A DNA stretch of 64,000 bases from Ceratopteris richardii. Lineage: Eukaryota; Streptophyta; Polypodiopsida; Polypodiales; Pteridaceae. The stretch spans positions 136,308,933 through 136,372,932 of the forward strand of contig CM035423.1 in NCBI GenBank assembly GCA_020310875.1, written 5' to 3'. This document shows, piece after piece, positions 53,766 to 64,000 of this stretch. The notes below the pieces were generated by a model. That model was not told the origin of the DNA. It searched no databases and saw only the letters and a program-made list of their open reading frames with translations. How positions within the stretch are numbered: position 1 is the first letter of the stretch; each line of letters opens with the position of its first letter. A program made the position numbers and the translations under genes.

Positions 53766-54782
53766 GTTGTGTCTAGCCAACCCACACAAGACCAGACCTT
53801 GAGCTTATGGAGAATCAAATAGATCTTATAAGCATGCAGTGAGTGCAAAGAAATGCACTGTACTTGGAGCATCAAGGAGAATAAGTCGATACAAAACACA
53901 TAGGTTCGTGGGTCGACTAGCTCAAAAAACTTACTATCTATGGAAGAGACAATGAACTTTAAATGCGCATAGGGACCAGGGTGATTACAATTAGAAAACA
54001 TCTTTTTATGGGAGTGATACACATAGGGTTGAGTGTATAGAATGCAAAAAATTATAAGGAATAAGCAAAATATGCTATAGGAATGAATGAGGCATCATCG
54101 GTGGTACTTCCAATTTTTTAGGAATACGTAGAGATTGACCCCCAGATAGAAACACTCACATTTCTCCCAATATAGTGAATCCAATGCTATGAAATGTACG
54201 CATAAACTAGACACTAATAGCTTTCCAATGAACCATGTTGCACTCAATTTGGAGCTCTGGAGAGAGAGCAACAACCTCTGCAAGATTACTGTTGGCGAAG
54301 AAGATGATGTAGAGAATTGAAGGAGCAAGACAATGATGGTCACAAGTGTATGTATATTGCTTCCATGTAATGTACAAGTGATTTAAAGTCTTTATATAGA
54401 CTCTAGGAGTGTTTCATGACTTCTACAAGTGAATTTTGAATTCAAATGAAGGTGGGAATGGTTGTTGGAGGGAATCAATTCACTTTCCTACAATCTAGGA
54501 CAAGTGAAGATCCAGTTTGATCTACTTTTAGGTGATTGATTGCTTGATTAAATGCAACTTCAACCACCACAAATTCATGGGATTTGGGCTTTATCTTTCT
54601 ACCTTTACATGTGTAAATCTCAAGGCTTTTACAATGGAAAATGAACCATCAAAAAAATCTCTCAAAAAATATAATAAATGAGCATAAGAAAAATAACTCT
54701 CCAACATATATTCTTTCGATGTGGTAGCCTTTGATGTAGATAAAATCCACCTCAAGCATAGTGTAAGCTTGATGTCCCAACA
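53766..54782 (-). repeat. G 5' LTR (1017 bp)
   Basis: Starts on the element strand TGTTGGGACATC (54782). Its inner end runs straight into gag coding sequence at 53765 without a primer site. Pairs with 48617-49637 at several percent divergence. Confidence 0.87.
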
Positions 54783-55600
54783 AATATGCTTTTGAAGTAA
54801 CCTTTTGATGCCTTGTGTCTTTGAATGCTTACGCTTTCAAAATTTAATGAAAACTTTCCAAAACTTCTCGTATCCGTTTTAGTAAAACTCACTATCTAAA
54901 AAATGCAAATTCGATGCCTAGCATTGACTTGCAACCAAAAGTCGATGCCAGGAATCAAATTGGTGCTTTTTGGGACACTTTTTCAACACCTAAAATACCC
55001 CCTTGAACATAGCTATAAACAAAATCACTTTTATGATGGAATTCATGCCAAGCATCGACTTTATGCATAAACTCGATGCTAGGCATTAGATTGCTCCACA
55101 AACCTCATGTTTTAGAAACATTTATCAGTAGATAAAAGTCAGATATGAAAATACAAACTTATCAGCTTAGATTCGATGCTAGACATTAATTTCCCACATA
55201 AAACCTCAAGCTTTCACCATATAGTCGATGCCAGACATCGACTAGCTTGGAAAACTTCAACCTTTAAAATCATTACACAGAAGACAAACTCTGGAGATGC
55301 AAGAAGAAGACTTATACACAGAACTTCTATTAAACCTTCCAATGGCTATGGAGACTCAAAACTTTACAGATACTTTCTCACGTAAAGAAGCCCGATTATT
55401 CTCAACTACCATTTTCTTCATTCTCTCTTTTTCTCATCACGTGAGTTGATACAAGATAGCTTATATAGAGTTTCTCAATCTCATGACTTTTAAAAAACTT
55501 CTAGAACTAAAGTGAAAAAACTTTACAAATATAATACACTTGTGAATTTGTCCCTTCACATAGGCATGTGGTTTTCTTCTAAAGCTTTGGCCTTCAAATA
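54783..55600 (-). repeat. LTR-like repeat with six imperfect palindromes (F-like)
   Basis: No coding sense. It shares about 110 bp with 46388-46498, placing it in the same repeat family as the copia F remnant, probably its 5' LTR. It carries reiterated motifs of the form tcgatgcc-agacatcga at about 54910, 54941, 55043, 55072, 55171 and 55223, each an imperfect palindrome. Ends not defined. Confidence 0.65.
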
Positions 55601-55970
55601 TATGTCCAATTACTGATTGTTTCTCCAACATTGTTCATCATCTCCACCTGAGTAGGGAGTGTATGATTGGGGATCTCTATCCTAAGAATATGTAGCGCTC
55701 AGTAGATGACAGAAGGAAGCAGACATAATAAATGTAGTTGAAAGAAGAAGGCGATGCATGGGTGTGGTAGACATGGTGACTATTGCCCTACTCCGCGTTC
55801 ACCAACTCGGAGATCATGAGTAACGAGCACCATGGCACTCGAAGGTGATCTGGTAGATGACGATTATGATGCTCTCTAAATAGTTACATGGGTGTTTGCA
55901 GACATAACGTGCAACATCATGGTTGCCCTTTCATCTACATATCCTACTCTTGAAAATCCACACAGGAGAT

Positions 55971-56042
<72 letters not shown>

Positions 56043-56194
56043 GGCTAAGACCTCACAGGGTGTGGAGGAGGTATTGGAGTGCTAGCAAATCGTGACAAGC
56101 ACCACAACCTGCAATGCAATTGAAGATGACAACAGAGTGTAAAATGAACCACAAACTGCATTGAAAGTGTTGGAGGGTCGTTTGGGATCTCACA
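55601..56194. other. no gene seen apart from the (AG)n tract
   Basis: No domain or LTR terminus recognised. Contains the AG microsatellite listed separately. Confidence 0.5.
55973..56041 (+). repeat. (AG)n microsatellite
   Basis: More than 30 AG dinucleotides in a nearly uninterrupted row, ending agaaagag. Confidence 0.97.
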
Positions 56195-56450
56195 TAGAAA
56201 GTTTTAGCACTAGGTTCCAATAAATGCATATATATAGTAAATTTGAATCAACAACGAAACTAAACAATGAGAATGACTATCGAAATCTGAACACGAGTAT
56301 ATAATCTTTCATGCGAGTCTGAAATCTCGGAAAGAGAAAGCAACAACCTATATAAAATTTGACATAATTAACCATCTAAAACGTCTCGTCATATAGAGAT
56401 GCACCATCTAAACATGTCTTTGTATAGAGATTCACCATCTATGAAAACAA
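56195..56450 (+). repeat. third, partial copy of the module in the tandem array
   Basis: Resembles 57005-57250 and 60050-60265: aataaatgcatatata..aatttgaatcaacaa, atctttcatg, gaaagcaacaa, catagagatgcaccatctaaa. More diverged than the other two are from each other. Confidence 0.75.
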
Positions 56451-56756
56451 CATAATGGAAAATATGAATTTCTTTCGGGAGCACAACCAACCAAATATTG
56501 TATATCTTTAAGGAATTAGAGCTCACATTCCGCTTATCTACCACGAACTCTTTGCTCTTGTTCGAGATTCTCTTGCTAAACTATTTATTATCTTTTACAT
56601 CTCTCATCTTGATGAATGTTCAAACTTCATGGTAGATACTTAATCTCATGATTATGAATATGAAAAGAGCATTTTGTAGATGGGATAATGGATATCAGAA
56701 ATGAAAAGAGGTTGAGTTATGTAAAAGCCTAGAAATCATATCTCCAACCTACGTTT

Positions 56757-59423
56757 TAATAAAAGAAGACCCTAACAAAGAGCAGCAAGCAAAATGGGTC
56801 ATACATTAAACCTTGGTCTTGGAATACGGGGCTCACGTTGACATCTCCAAGCAATGGAGATGAACATAACCTCAAAACAACATCAAAGTCTAGCTCTTCA
56901 AGACTTTTTGAGCGCAAAGCAAATAAGGTACACAAAGTACACAACTATCACAATGGTTGATATATGTATACAAGAGTTTTTAATGTGTTTTTTTGGGCTT
57001 TTTGCATAGAAAATTTTTTGAATAGGTTATAATCAATGCATTTATATGGCCAATTTGAATCAACAAGTGAACTAAAGAATGAATACCAAAATCTAAACAT
57101 GTGCATGTAATCTTTCATGTGGGTGTCATATCTTGGAATGAAAAAGCAACAATGTGTATATCATTGAAACAATGAACCACCTAAACATCTTTTCATATAG
57201 ATTTGCACCATCTAAGAATCCTTTCTATAGGGATGCACTATCTCCCATAGTAATACTATTGTTTTGGGTGCTTTTGTAGCTTCCTTACTGGGATGAATCT
57301 TAATCCTCCTTGTTTTTCTAGAGACCAAGTTCACCTACTATCCTATTAATATCAAGTCTTGATAAGGGTCTTATTTTATTGAAATATAGCTTCTAGCTAT
57401 TACCCCCTATAGGAATCTTGTTTAAAATATAGATTATAGGATTTTTAATAACTCATAATCATTTGGTTAAAATAAATCCTCACCAGATAAGTCAATCACT
57501 AGGTTTAGAAATCAAATCTTGAAATCATCTATTAAAATAAGAGGTTCTCTTTAAATCCGTTTTTCACAAACATAGTTCATAGATGAAAAAAGAGAGAAAT
57601 AATTTCCTTCCTTCTTTGATGTTGCTCTTGTTAGGAAATCAACCAACACATCTAAGAAGCTTCATTTTCAATTCCTTCATATGGTAGCATTTTCATGTAT
57701 AGAGCTAGACTTGTATCTAAATGTTGTGCTGAGACATATGGAGGAGTTTATGCAAATAACTTTAGCCCTCTAGCTAAGGTGACTACCATTAGATCAATCA
57801 TTACAATGTTAGAAAGCAAGCGTTGGAAGATTTTTCAACTTGATGTAAAGAATGCTCTTCTAAATGGAGAGTGAGAGGAGGTAGTGTATATGGACCTACC
57901 ATTAGGATTTGGAGATAAGTTAAAAGATGATTATTTTTTCCAATTAAAGAAAGCACTATATGGTCTCAAGCAATCCCCAAGTGCATGCAATCAAAGTCTT
58001 TAAGACTATTCAATTAGTTGTAGATACAATCAAAGTGAAGGAGATTTATAATTTTTCTAACAAACAAAGATGAAGCATCTGTCTAGTTATGTGTGTATTT
58101 AGATAACTTGATTATTATAGATCATGAAGAAGGCATCAAGAACATTAGAGTAAAGCATCGAAAGGTGTTTTAGATCTTAGACCTTCAAGATTTGAGATAT
58201 TTCTTATGTATTGAAGTCATATACAAAGAAAATCGTATCTAGAGCATGTGCAAAAAATACATCTTTGATGTATTGAAGAAGTATGGACTCAGAGAGTGCA
58301 AATCATCAACAAACCCAATGGATGCAAACATTAAATTGACTTCAATGGAAGGTAATGATGTTCAAGATACACTGGTGTATAGTTCAATAGTGGAATCTTT
58401 AAATTATTTCACTATCAGAAGACTTGACCTAGCATATATAGTTGGTCTAGCTATCTAGATTCATGCACACACCTAGGGATACACATTTACTTGTAGTAAA
58501 AAAGGTACTCGTATATCTCAAGGGTATTCTAAATGAAGGTCTATTCTATCCTTTTGAAAAGACAATTGAAGTCATATAAAAATGTTGATTGGCCTAGATC
58601 CAAGGAAGAGACAAAATGTCCAAGTGGATATGCAATGATGCTTGACAATAAGGTTTTCTCATGGAGCTAAACTAGAGCTATAGCACAAGTAACATGTGAC
58701 CTTATGTGGCCCAAGAAGGTCGTGATTGAAATTGAATTTGTAGGTTAATCAATTTCCAATCATGTGTGATAACATGAGTAGCGTGTACATATCTACTAAC
58801 CTTAGATCAAAACATTATGGATCTTTTATGGAACTCTTGGATGGTTACGACTCAGAGGAATGTGAAGCAAGAAGTCAAGAATGAAAACTCATATTCAAAT
58901 TCGAATTTGAAATCCCCCTCATAACAATAGATTACCACCTACCACAATAAGGTGTGATAAATCCTACAATTTAGAAAAAGGGCTTCCTATCATTTAGGGA
59001 GTCTTTTCAAGATCATATACACACACAATGTACTTTGCATTTTTATGATCTTACATGTGTATGATCTCATAGGATTTTGATACGCTACAAGAACTTTGCC
59101 TTAGCCAACTTCCTCCTTTCTTAAAGAATTTCGTTAGATTTTCAGTTGCCGTATCTTCCTCACAAATGTTTGTGTGTAGGAGCTACTTGACTTTGGCTGT
59201 TCACTAGAGCCTCCTTATCATTTTGTATTGATGTCTTATAATCTTTGGCTTGTTAGAAGGCTTCTATTTTATTCTATAGTTGGCTTGAATCTCATTTTCA
59301 AACTCTCCATATTCCAATAGAAATTGATCAAGGAGTTAAGAGTGGTCTTTGAATGGGTGCATAGTGAAGGAAAAAAATACTATGTCTTTGAGGCATTGAC
59401 TATCTGAGTAGGACTAAGCATTT
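56757..59423 (+). repeat. tandem duplication unit 1 (about 2.67 kb)
   Basis: Starts taataaaagaagac and ends gactaagcattt. It matches 59663-62447 along its length, in the same order and orientation, with many small differences. Contains a copia RT/RNase H remnant. A spacer of about 240 bp (59424-59662) separates the units. Confidence 0.85.
57700..58760 (+). pseudogene. copia RT/RNase H remnant in unit 1
   Basis: Readable pieces: FSPLAKVTTIRSI, KIFQLDVKNALLNG, VVYMDLPLGFGDK, LKKALYGLKQSPS, then after a damaged catalytic region the 58246-58458 frame (YIFDVLKKYGLRECKSSTNPMDANIKL, SIVESLNYFTIRRLDLAYIVG). Remains of RNase H continue to about 58760. Dense stops; very old. Confidence 0.85.
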
Positions 59424-59662
59424 AGAGTGAAGTAACTTACATAGAAATGTCTTATGGTATTTTTTCTGTGTGTTCGATATCTGGGGGTTCAATTCTCAAG
59501 CGTTTAAAAATCCATGACTTAGAGTGAAAAGACATATCTTTGAGTGTACCTGTGAGGCCATCTATGCTTCAATGTTGCAAAGCGAATGTGTACATTCTTC
59601 CATCAATAAAGTCCATCATTCAAGAATTCATCATTATGAGATTCAACTAGCATAACATCATG

Positions 59663-62447
59663 TAATAAAAGAAAGCCCTAATATAGAGTAAGGTAGCAAA
59701 CAAAATGGGTTGTAGATGAGCTTGGCCTTTGCATAATCCGTCAATGAAATAAGCTTGGTCTTTGAAAAATGGGTCTCTATGAAAAAGAAAACTAAGAGGT
59801 AGGCGTAGTAAATTCCCAAAAGTTCATGATAGAAGCTACATGTTATGGATGAAGACTTGGAGTGTGGGGTTCACGTTTACATATCCGAATAATGGAGATG
59901 AATATCACCTCAAAACAACATTGAAGTCTAGCTCTTCAAGAATTTTCTGGCACAAAGCAAATAAGGTACACAAAGTACAAAACTACCACAATGGGTGACA
60001 CATTATTCAAAATAAATTTACATACAAGAGTTTTGTAAGTTTTTTTGGGTTCTTGCATAGAAAATTTTATCAATGCTTATATATGGCCAATTTGAATGAA
60101 CAACTGAAGTAAAAGCGAATACCAAAATCTAAACATGTGCACGTAATCTTTCATGTGGGTATCACATCTTGGAATGAAAAAGCAACAATGTGTGTAACAT
60201 TGAAACAATGAATCATCTAAACATCTCTTCATATTCAATTGCACCATCTAAAAACCCTTACATCATAACATTATTTCTTTGGGTGCTTTGTAGCTTCCTT
60301 ATTGGGATGAATCTTAATCGTTCTTGTTTTGCAGAGACAAAGTTCATCTACTAGCCTATTCTTTCCTAGTCTTCATAAGGGTCTTCTTTTATTGAACTCA
60401 AGCTTGTAGCTGTGACCCCTATAGGAATTGTGTTTAAAATATAGATTATAGGCTTCTTAATATCTCATAATCATTAAGTTAAAAGAAATCTTCACCACAT
60501 AAATCAATCACTAGGTTTAGAAATTGAAGCTTGCAATTATCTATGAAAGTAAGAGTCTCTCCTTAAATCCATTTTTCACAAAAATAGTCCATAGCCGAAA
60601 AAAGGAAAATTATTTTCTTCGAAGGAATCCTCCTTTGAAGTTGATCTTGTTCTAATATCTATTAACACATCTCAAAAAGCTTTATTCTCAGCTCGTTCAT
60701 ATGGTAGCATTTTTTGGTATAACGTTGGACTTGTAGCTAAATGTTTTGCTGCGACATATGAAGAAGATTATGAAGAAAGCTTTAGCCCTCTAGCTAAGAT
60801 GACTACCATTAGAACAATCATTACAATATCAGAAAGCAAGCATAAGAAGATGTTTCAACTTAGTGTGAAGAATTTTTTTGTGAATGGAGTGCTAGATGAG
60901 GTAGTCTACATGGAGCCACCATTAGGATTTGGAGATAAGAAAAGAGATGATTATGTTTTGAAGTTAAAGAAAGCACCATATGGTCTCAAGAAAATCCCAA
61001 TGGCATAGAATCAAAGGCTTTATGACTACTTGATTAGTTGTCGATACAATCAAAGAAAAGGGGGTTTATCATTGTTCCACAAAATAGAAGATGAAACATA
61101 TGTCTACTTATGTGTGTACATAGATGACTTGATTATTATAGATGATCATGAAAAATGCATCAAGAACATTAGAGTGAAGCATCAAAAGGATTTTTAGATG
61201 TCACAGCTTCAAGATTTGAGATATTGCTTATGTATTGAAGTCATATACAAGGAAAATGGTATCTAGAGCACGTTTATAAAGTACATCTTTGATGACTTGA
61301 AGAAGTATGGACTCACATAGTGCAAGTCTTTGAGAAATCCTATGGATGTTATCATGAAAGATGTAGTTTTGTATAGTTCAATAGTGGGATCTTTAAATTA
61401 TCCCACTATAAGAAGACCTAGCTTAGCATATATAGTTGGCGAACTATTTAAATTCATTCACACACCTAGGGAACCACATCTTCTTGCCCTAAAAGGGTAC
61501 TTTAAATGAAGGCCTATTCTATTCTTTTGAAGAGAATTTGGAGGTGAAAGCATCTCAAAATGCTGATGACGCCAGATATAAGGAAGAGACAAAAACTACA
61601 AGTGGATATGCAGTGATGCTTTACAAGAAGGTTATCTGTTGGATGACACATAATCAACCTAGATTTTCTCCACCTTTCATAGAAGCTAAACTAGAGATTT
61701 TGCACAAGTAACATGTAAGCTTATGTGGCCCAATAATTTTTTATTGAAATTAAATTTACAGGTTAATCAATTTCCAATCATGTGTGATAACTCGAGTAGT
61801 GTGTACCTATCTGCCAACCTTAGATGAAAACCTTATGGGAATTCAAGCTCCAACATTAGAACCTTATGGACCATTTGGATGGGTGCCCCTAAGGGGAACG
61901 TGAAAGAAGAAGTCAAGAATGAAAATTCATACTCAAATTTGAATTTGAAAGCCTCCTGATAGCAATAGATAATCACCTATCACATTAAGGTGTGATAGGA
62001 AAAGATCTTCCTATCATTTAGGGAATCTTTTCAAGATTATATACCCACATAGTGTGGTTCCAATTTTCATGATCCTGTATCTATAGGATCTCATAAGATT
62101 TGAATAAGTTACTAGAAATCTCCCTTAGCCAACTTCCTACGTGCCTAAAGAATTTCTTTGGATTTTGAGTCACCATATCCTAATCACATCTTTTTGTGTG
62201 TAGGAGCTACTTGACTCTAAGTATTGATTAGACCCTCCTTATCATTTTGTATCAATGTCTTACAATTTTTAGCTTGTTAGAGAGATTCCATATTATTCTA
62301 AAGTTGGCTTGAATCTTATGTGAAAACTCTCCATATTCTAAGAGAGATTGATCAAGGAGTGAACAATGGTCTTTGAGTGCTTGCATAGTGAAGGCAAAAA
62401 GTACTCTATCTTTGAGATATTGGCTCTCATACTAGGATTAAGCATTT
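59663..62447 (+). repeat. tandem duplication unit 2 (about 2.79 kb)
   Basis: Copy of unit 1, with an extra roughly 130 bp near 59720-59850 and other small indels. Both flanking noncoding parts and the RT remnant are included, so the duplication is segmental rather than two separate copia insertions, or else derives from a tandem LTR-element array. Confidence 0.85.
60770..61760 (+). pseudogene. copia RT/RNase H remnant in unit 2
   Basis: Slightly better kept than in unit 1. The frame 60799-61008 has TTIRTIITISESKHKKMFQLSVKN, VYMEPPLGFGDKK and LKKAPYGLKKIP. The catalytic block reads LCVYIDDLIII (YIDD, intact pair), then KYIFDDLKKYGL and a short RNase H trace (NYPTIRRPSLAYIVG-like). Stops interrupt it. 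Confidence 0.85.
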
Positions 62448-62459
62448 TGGCTGTAAAGT

Positions 62460-63830
62460 GTGTTTTTATGTTCAAGCAAGATAAGATTCTAGAACACATA
62501 GTGTGAAAGAACGGAATCTCCATGGACAAGGATAAAGTGAGAGCTATTTCAGAGCTACCTAGGCCAAAGAATGTCAAGGAAGTTCAAGTTTTCATGGGGC
62601 ATTGCCGTTATTATCAATGTTTCATTCATATGGATGCAATCATTGCAAAGTTTGTGTACTCCCTTTTGACTAACTTTGAGTGGATAGAATAATGCAAAAA
62701 CTCCTTTAATAAGCTTAAGTGATGATTATGTTTAATACCAATCTTGATTACACCAAATTGGAACAAGCCGTTCCATGTTCATGTGGACATCCAATTACGC
62801 TATTGGGTGTGTACTAGCACAACCTATGAGTGAAGATTATATGGATCTCCTGATTGCTTATTCTAGTAGACAATTGAATGCAGCTGAATGAAATTATACC
62901 ACTACTGAAAGAGAAGAATTAGGCATAGTGTACTGAGTTAAGAAGTTCGGACATTATTTTCTTGCAAATACGTTTAATTTTTTTATAAATCATCAAGCAC
63001 TATTATATCTAGTGAACAAACCATGCAATACTGGCCGATCAGTAAGATGGTTCCTCTTACTAATGGAATATGACTTTGAAGTAGTGGTTAGGAAAGGTAG
63101 GACTCACCTTAGGGTAGATCACCTTTCTAGAATAACTTCAGAGAGTCCCCACAAAGAGTGTCAGATGACCTTCATGTTGCTTACTTGTTTAATCTAGAAG
63201 TATTGCCTAACTACGCCAAGAATATAGTGCCTATTCTCACCTTTAGACCCAAACATCTTGTATTGAGATCCAAAGATAAAGAAGTAGTGAGGCATCAGAA
63301 ATACCACATACTCGTAGGTAGTGTGTACAATAATACCAATCATGGCATACTAGCTTGCTGTGTAGATGAAGATGAGCATGCAAAGAGGTTGCAAATTGCA
63401 CATGTAGGTGCACTATACCAACATCACCTCAAACATTGAACCCTACAGACTCTACAAAGATTAGGCATGTATGGGCTTACCATTGCAGAAGATGTCCATA
63501 GGATGTGCAAGGAATGCCAAATATGTGCTATAAGACCACTCATAGAACATGCCACTCAATATCAAGTGTCTTTAGTGCGAGGTTGGATCAAACCTTTGGC
63601 AGACTTCTTGAGGACAAAAAAATCCCCTCAAAAGTTGTCATTACCTAGAGGAAAGAGCTTAGAAAAAGAAGCACTAGACTATGCACTCATTGCAGATAAT
63701 TGATACAAGTGTGAAAGAGATGGATACCTAAGACTATGTGTCCATGAGAGTGAATATCTTAAGATCTTTGAAACTGCTCACCAAGGTCTGTAGAAGGGCA
63801 TTTTGGACGAGGGTGAGTGATGAAAGCAAT
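62460..63830 (+). pseudogene. Ty3/gypsy fragment: RT end, RNase H, integrase zinc finger
   Basis: Plus strand. RT thumb (MDKDKVRAISELPRPKNVKEV, FMGHCRYYQCFI), RNase H traces (WNKPFHVHVDIQ, an RQLN-type and a TTTER-type block, NKPCNTGRSVRWFLLLMEYDFEVV, HLRVDHLSRI), then the integrase N-terminal region and an HHCC finger (AHVGALYQHHLKH.., MCKECQIC) at about 63400-63530. A second finger-like start (HESEYLKIFETAHQG) lies near 63745. Many stops and shifts. Different from H and B. It is cut on its left by the tandem array. Confidence 0.8.
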
Positions 63831-64000
63831 TTTGTTCTCGTATCTTTTATGGCCATCTGTCACTCTAGCACAATGGCGAGTACCAACGTGAGGAGATACA
63901 CCTCATAAACGTCAATCCGTGGAGATGTGAGGACCGGTATGAAGACCATGAGCAAGTGATGGCACAAGTGCGTGAGTGAAAGCACACAAACATGCACACA
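63831..64000. other. window right edge, nothing identified
   Basis: Short remainder without recognisable motif; probably continuing the gypsy fragment or its flank. Confidence 0.4.

Larger units (their letters stand above)
48617..54782 (-). mobile_element. Ty1/copia element G, nearly full pol
   Basis: 6.2-kb minus-strand element with LTRs 48617-49637 (3') and 53766-54782 (5'). Order: 5' LTR fused to gag, damaged knuckle, protease, GAG-pre-integrase, integrase, linker, RT, RNase H, polypurine tract, 3' LTR. It is the best preserved copia pol here, but with stops near 53530, 52973, 51575 and 50249 and frame breaks in the linker and RT. No TSD is visible (aatat after the 5' LTR, acga before the 3' LTR). 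It lies next to the F leader on one side and an F-like LTR on the other, so it probably entered F. Confidence 0.88.

Noticed and set aside
54910..55242. regularly repeated palindromes as a CRISPR-like array
   Set aside because: Spacing irregular, units diverged, eukaryotic retroelement context and no cas genes.

Overview
The window is nuclear plant DNA made almost entirely of LTR retrotransposons in various states of decay. I found no intact host gene, no RNA gene and no CRISPR array. The taxonomic hint comes from captured pentatricopeptide-repeat (PPR) sequence of the PLS type (repeated V-S-W-N and N-A-L-I-D-M-Y blocks, with F-V-C-G-L-K-A-C and similar). That style is very common in fern genomes, so a fern is my best guess (inference, moderate confidence). 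GC-poor DNA, intergenic TE nesting and plant-type primer-binding sites also fit a large plant genome.

Layout. 1-3437: unrecognised decayed ORFs with a (GAA)n microsatellite, ending in a polypurine tract and a candidate LTR (3438 to about 3990). 4020-4450: a Ty1/copia scrap. 4452-42299: the remains of one minus-strand Ty1/copia element (called C0) with a 520-bp 5' LTR at 41780-42299. It has been opened by two insertions: copia D (34879-39816, minus) and the Ty3/gypsy element H (5375-34434, minus). H is itself opened twice in its integrase: by copia A (7080-12454, plus, TSD TATGT) and by gypsy B (12921-28814, minus, TSD ATGAT). Removing A or B with one TSD copy lets the H integrase reading frame continue. 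The nesting is therefore C0 > H > A and B, three levels deep. 43711-44734: copia gag E (plus). 45772-46388: an unrecognised coiled-coil pseudogene. 46388-48616: copia F (minus, internally deleted). 48617-54782: copia G (minus, nearly full pol). 54783-55600: an LTR-like repeat with reiterated palindromes. 56195-62447: a degenerate array in which a 2.7-kb unit with copia RT fragments is duplicated in tandem. 62460-63830: a decayed gypsy RT/RNase H/integrase fragment (plus).

The most notable object is gypsy B, a 15.9-kb element with almost identical 3.9-kb LTRs (about 1.3 percent different in the stretch I compared by eye). Each LTR carries about 1.2 kb of a captured PLS-class PPR gene in the same sense as the element. 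B has a primer site resembling the tRNA-Asp type used by Athila-group elements, a clear polypurine tract, a gag-protease-RT ORF of 1384 codons, RNase H and integrase. Between integrase and the 3' LTR it has two further same-sense ORFs and a tandem-repeat block. H is of the dual-RNase H (Tat-like) type.

By eye, LTR divergence runs D (over 10 percent) > H (about 5) > A (about 3-4) > B (about 1.3). This agrees with the nesting order. Boundaries quoted to the base come from TG..CA termini, TSDs, primer sites and polypurine tracts; others are approximate. All functional statements rest on motif recognition, with no database search.
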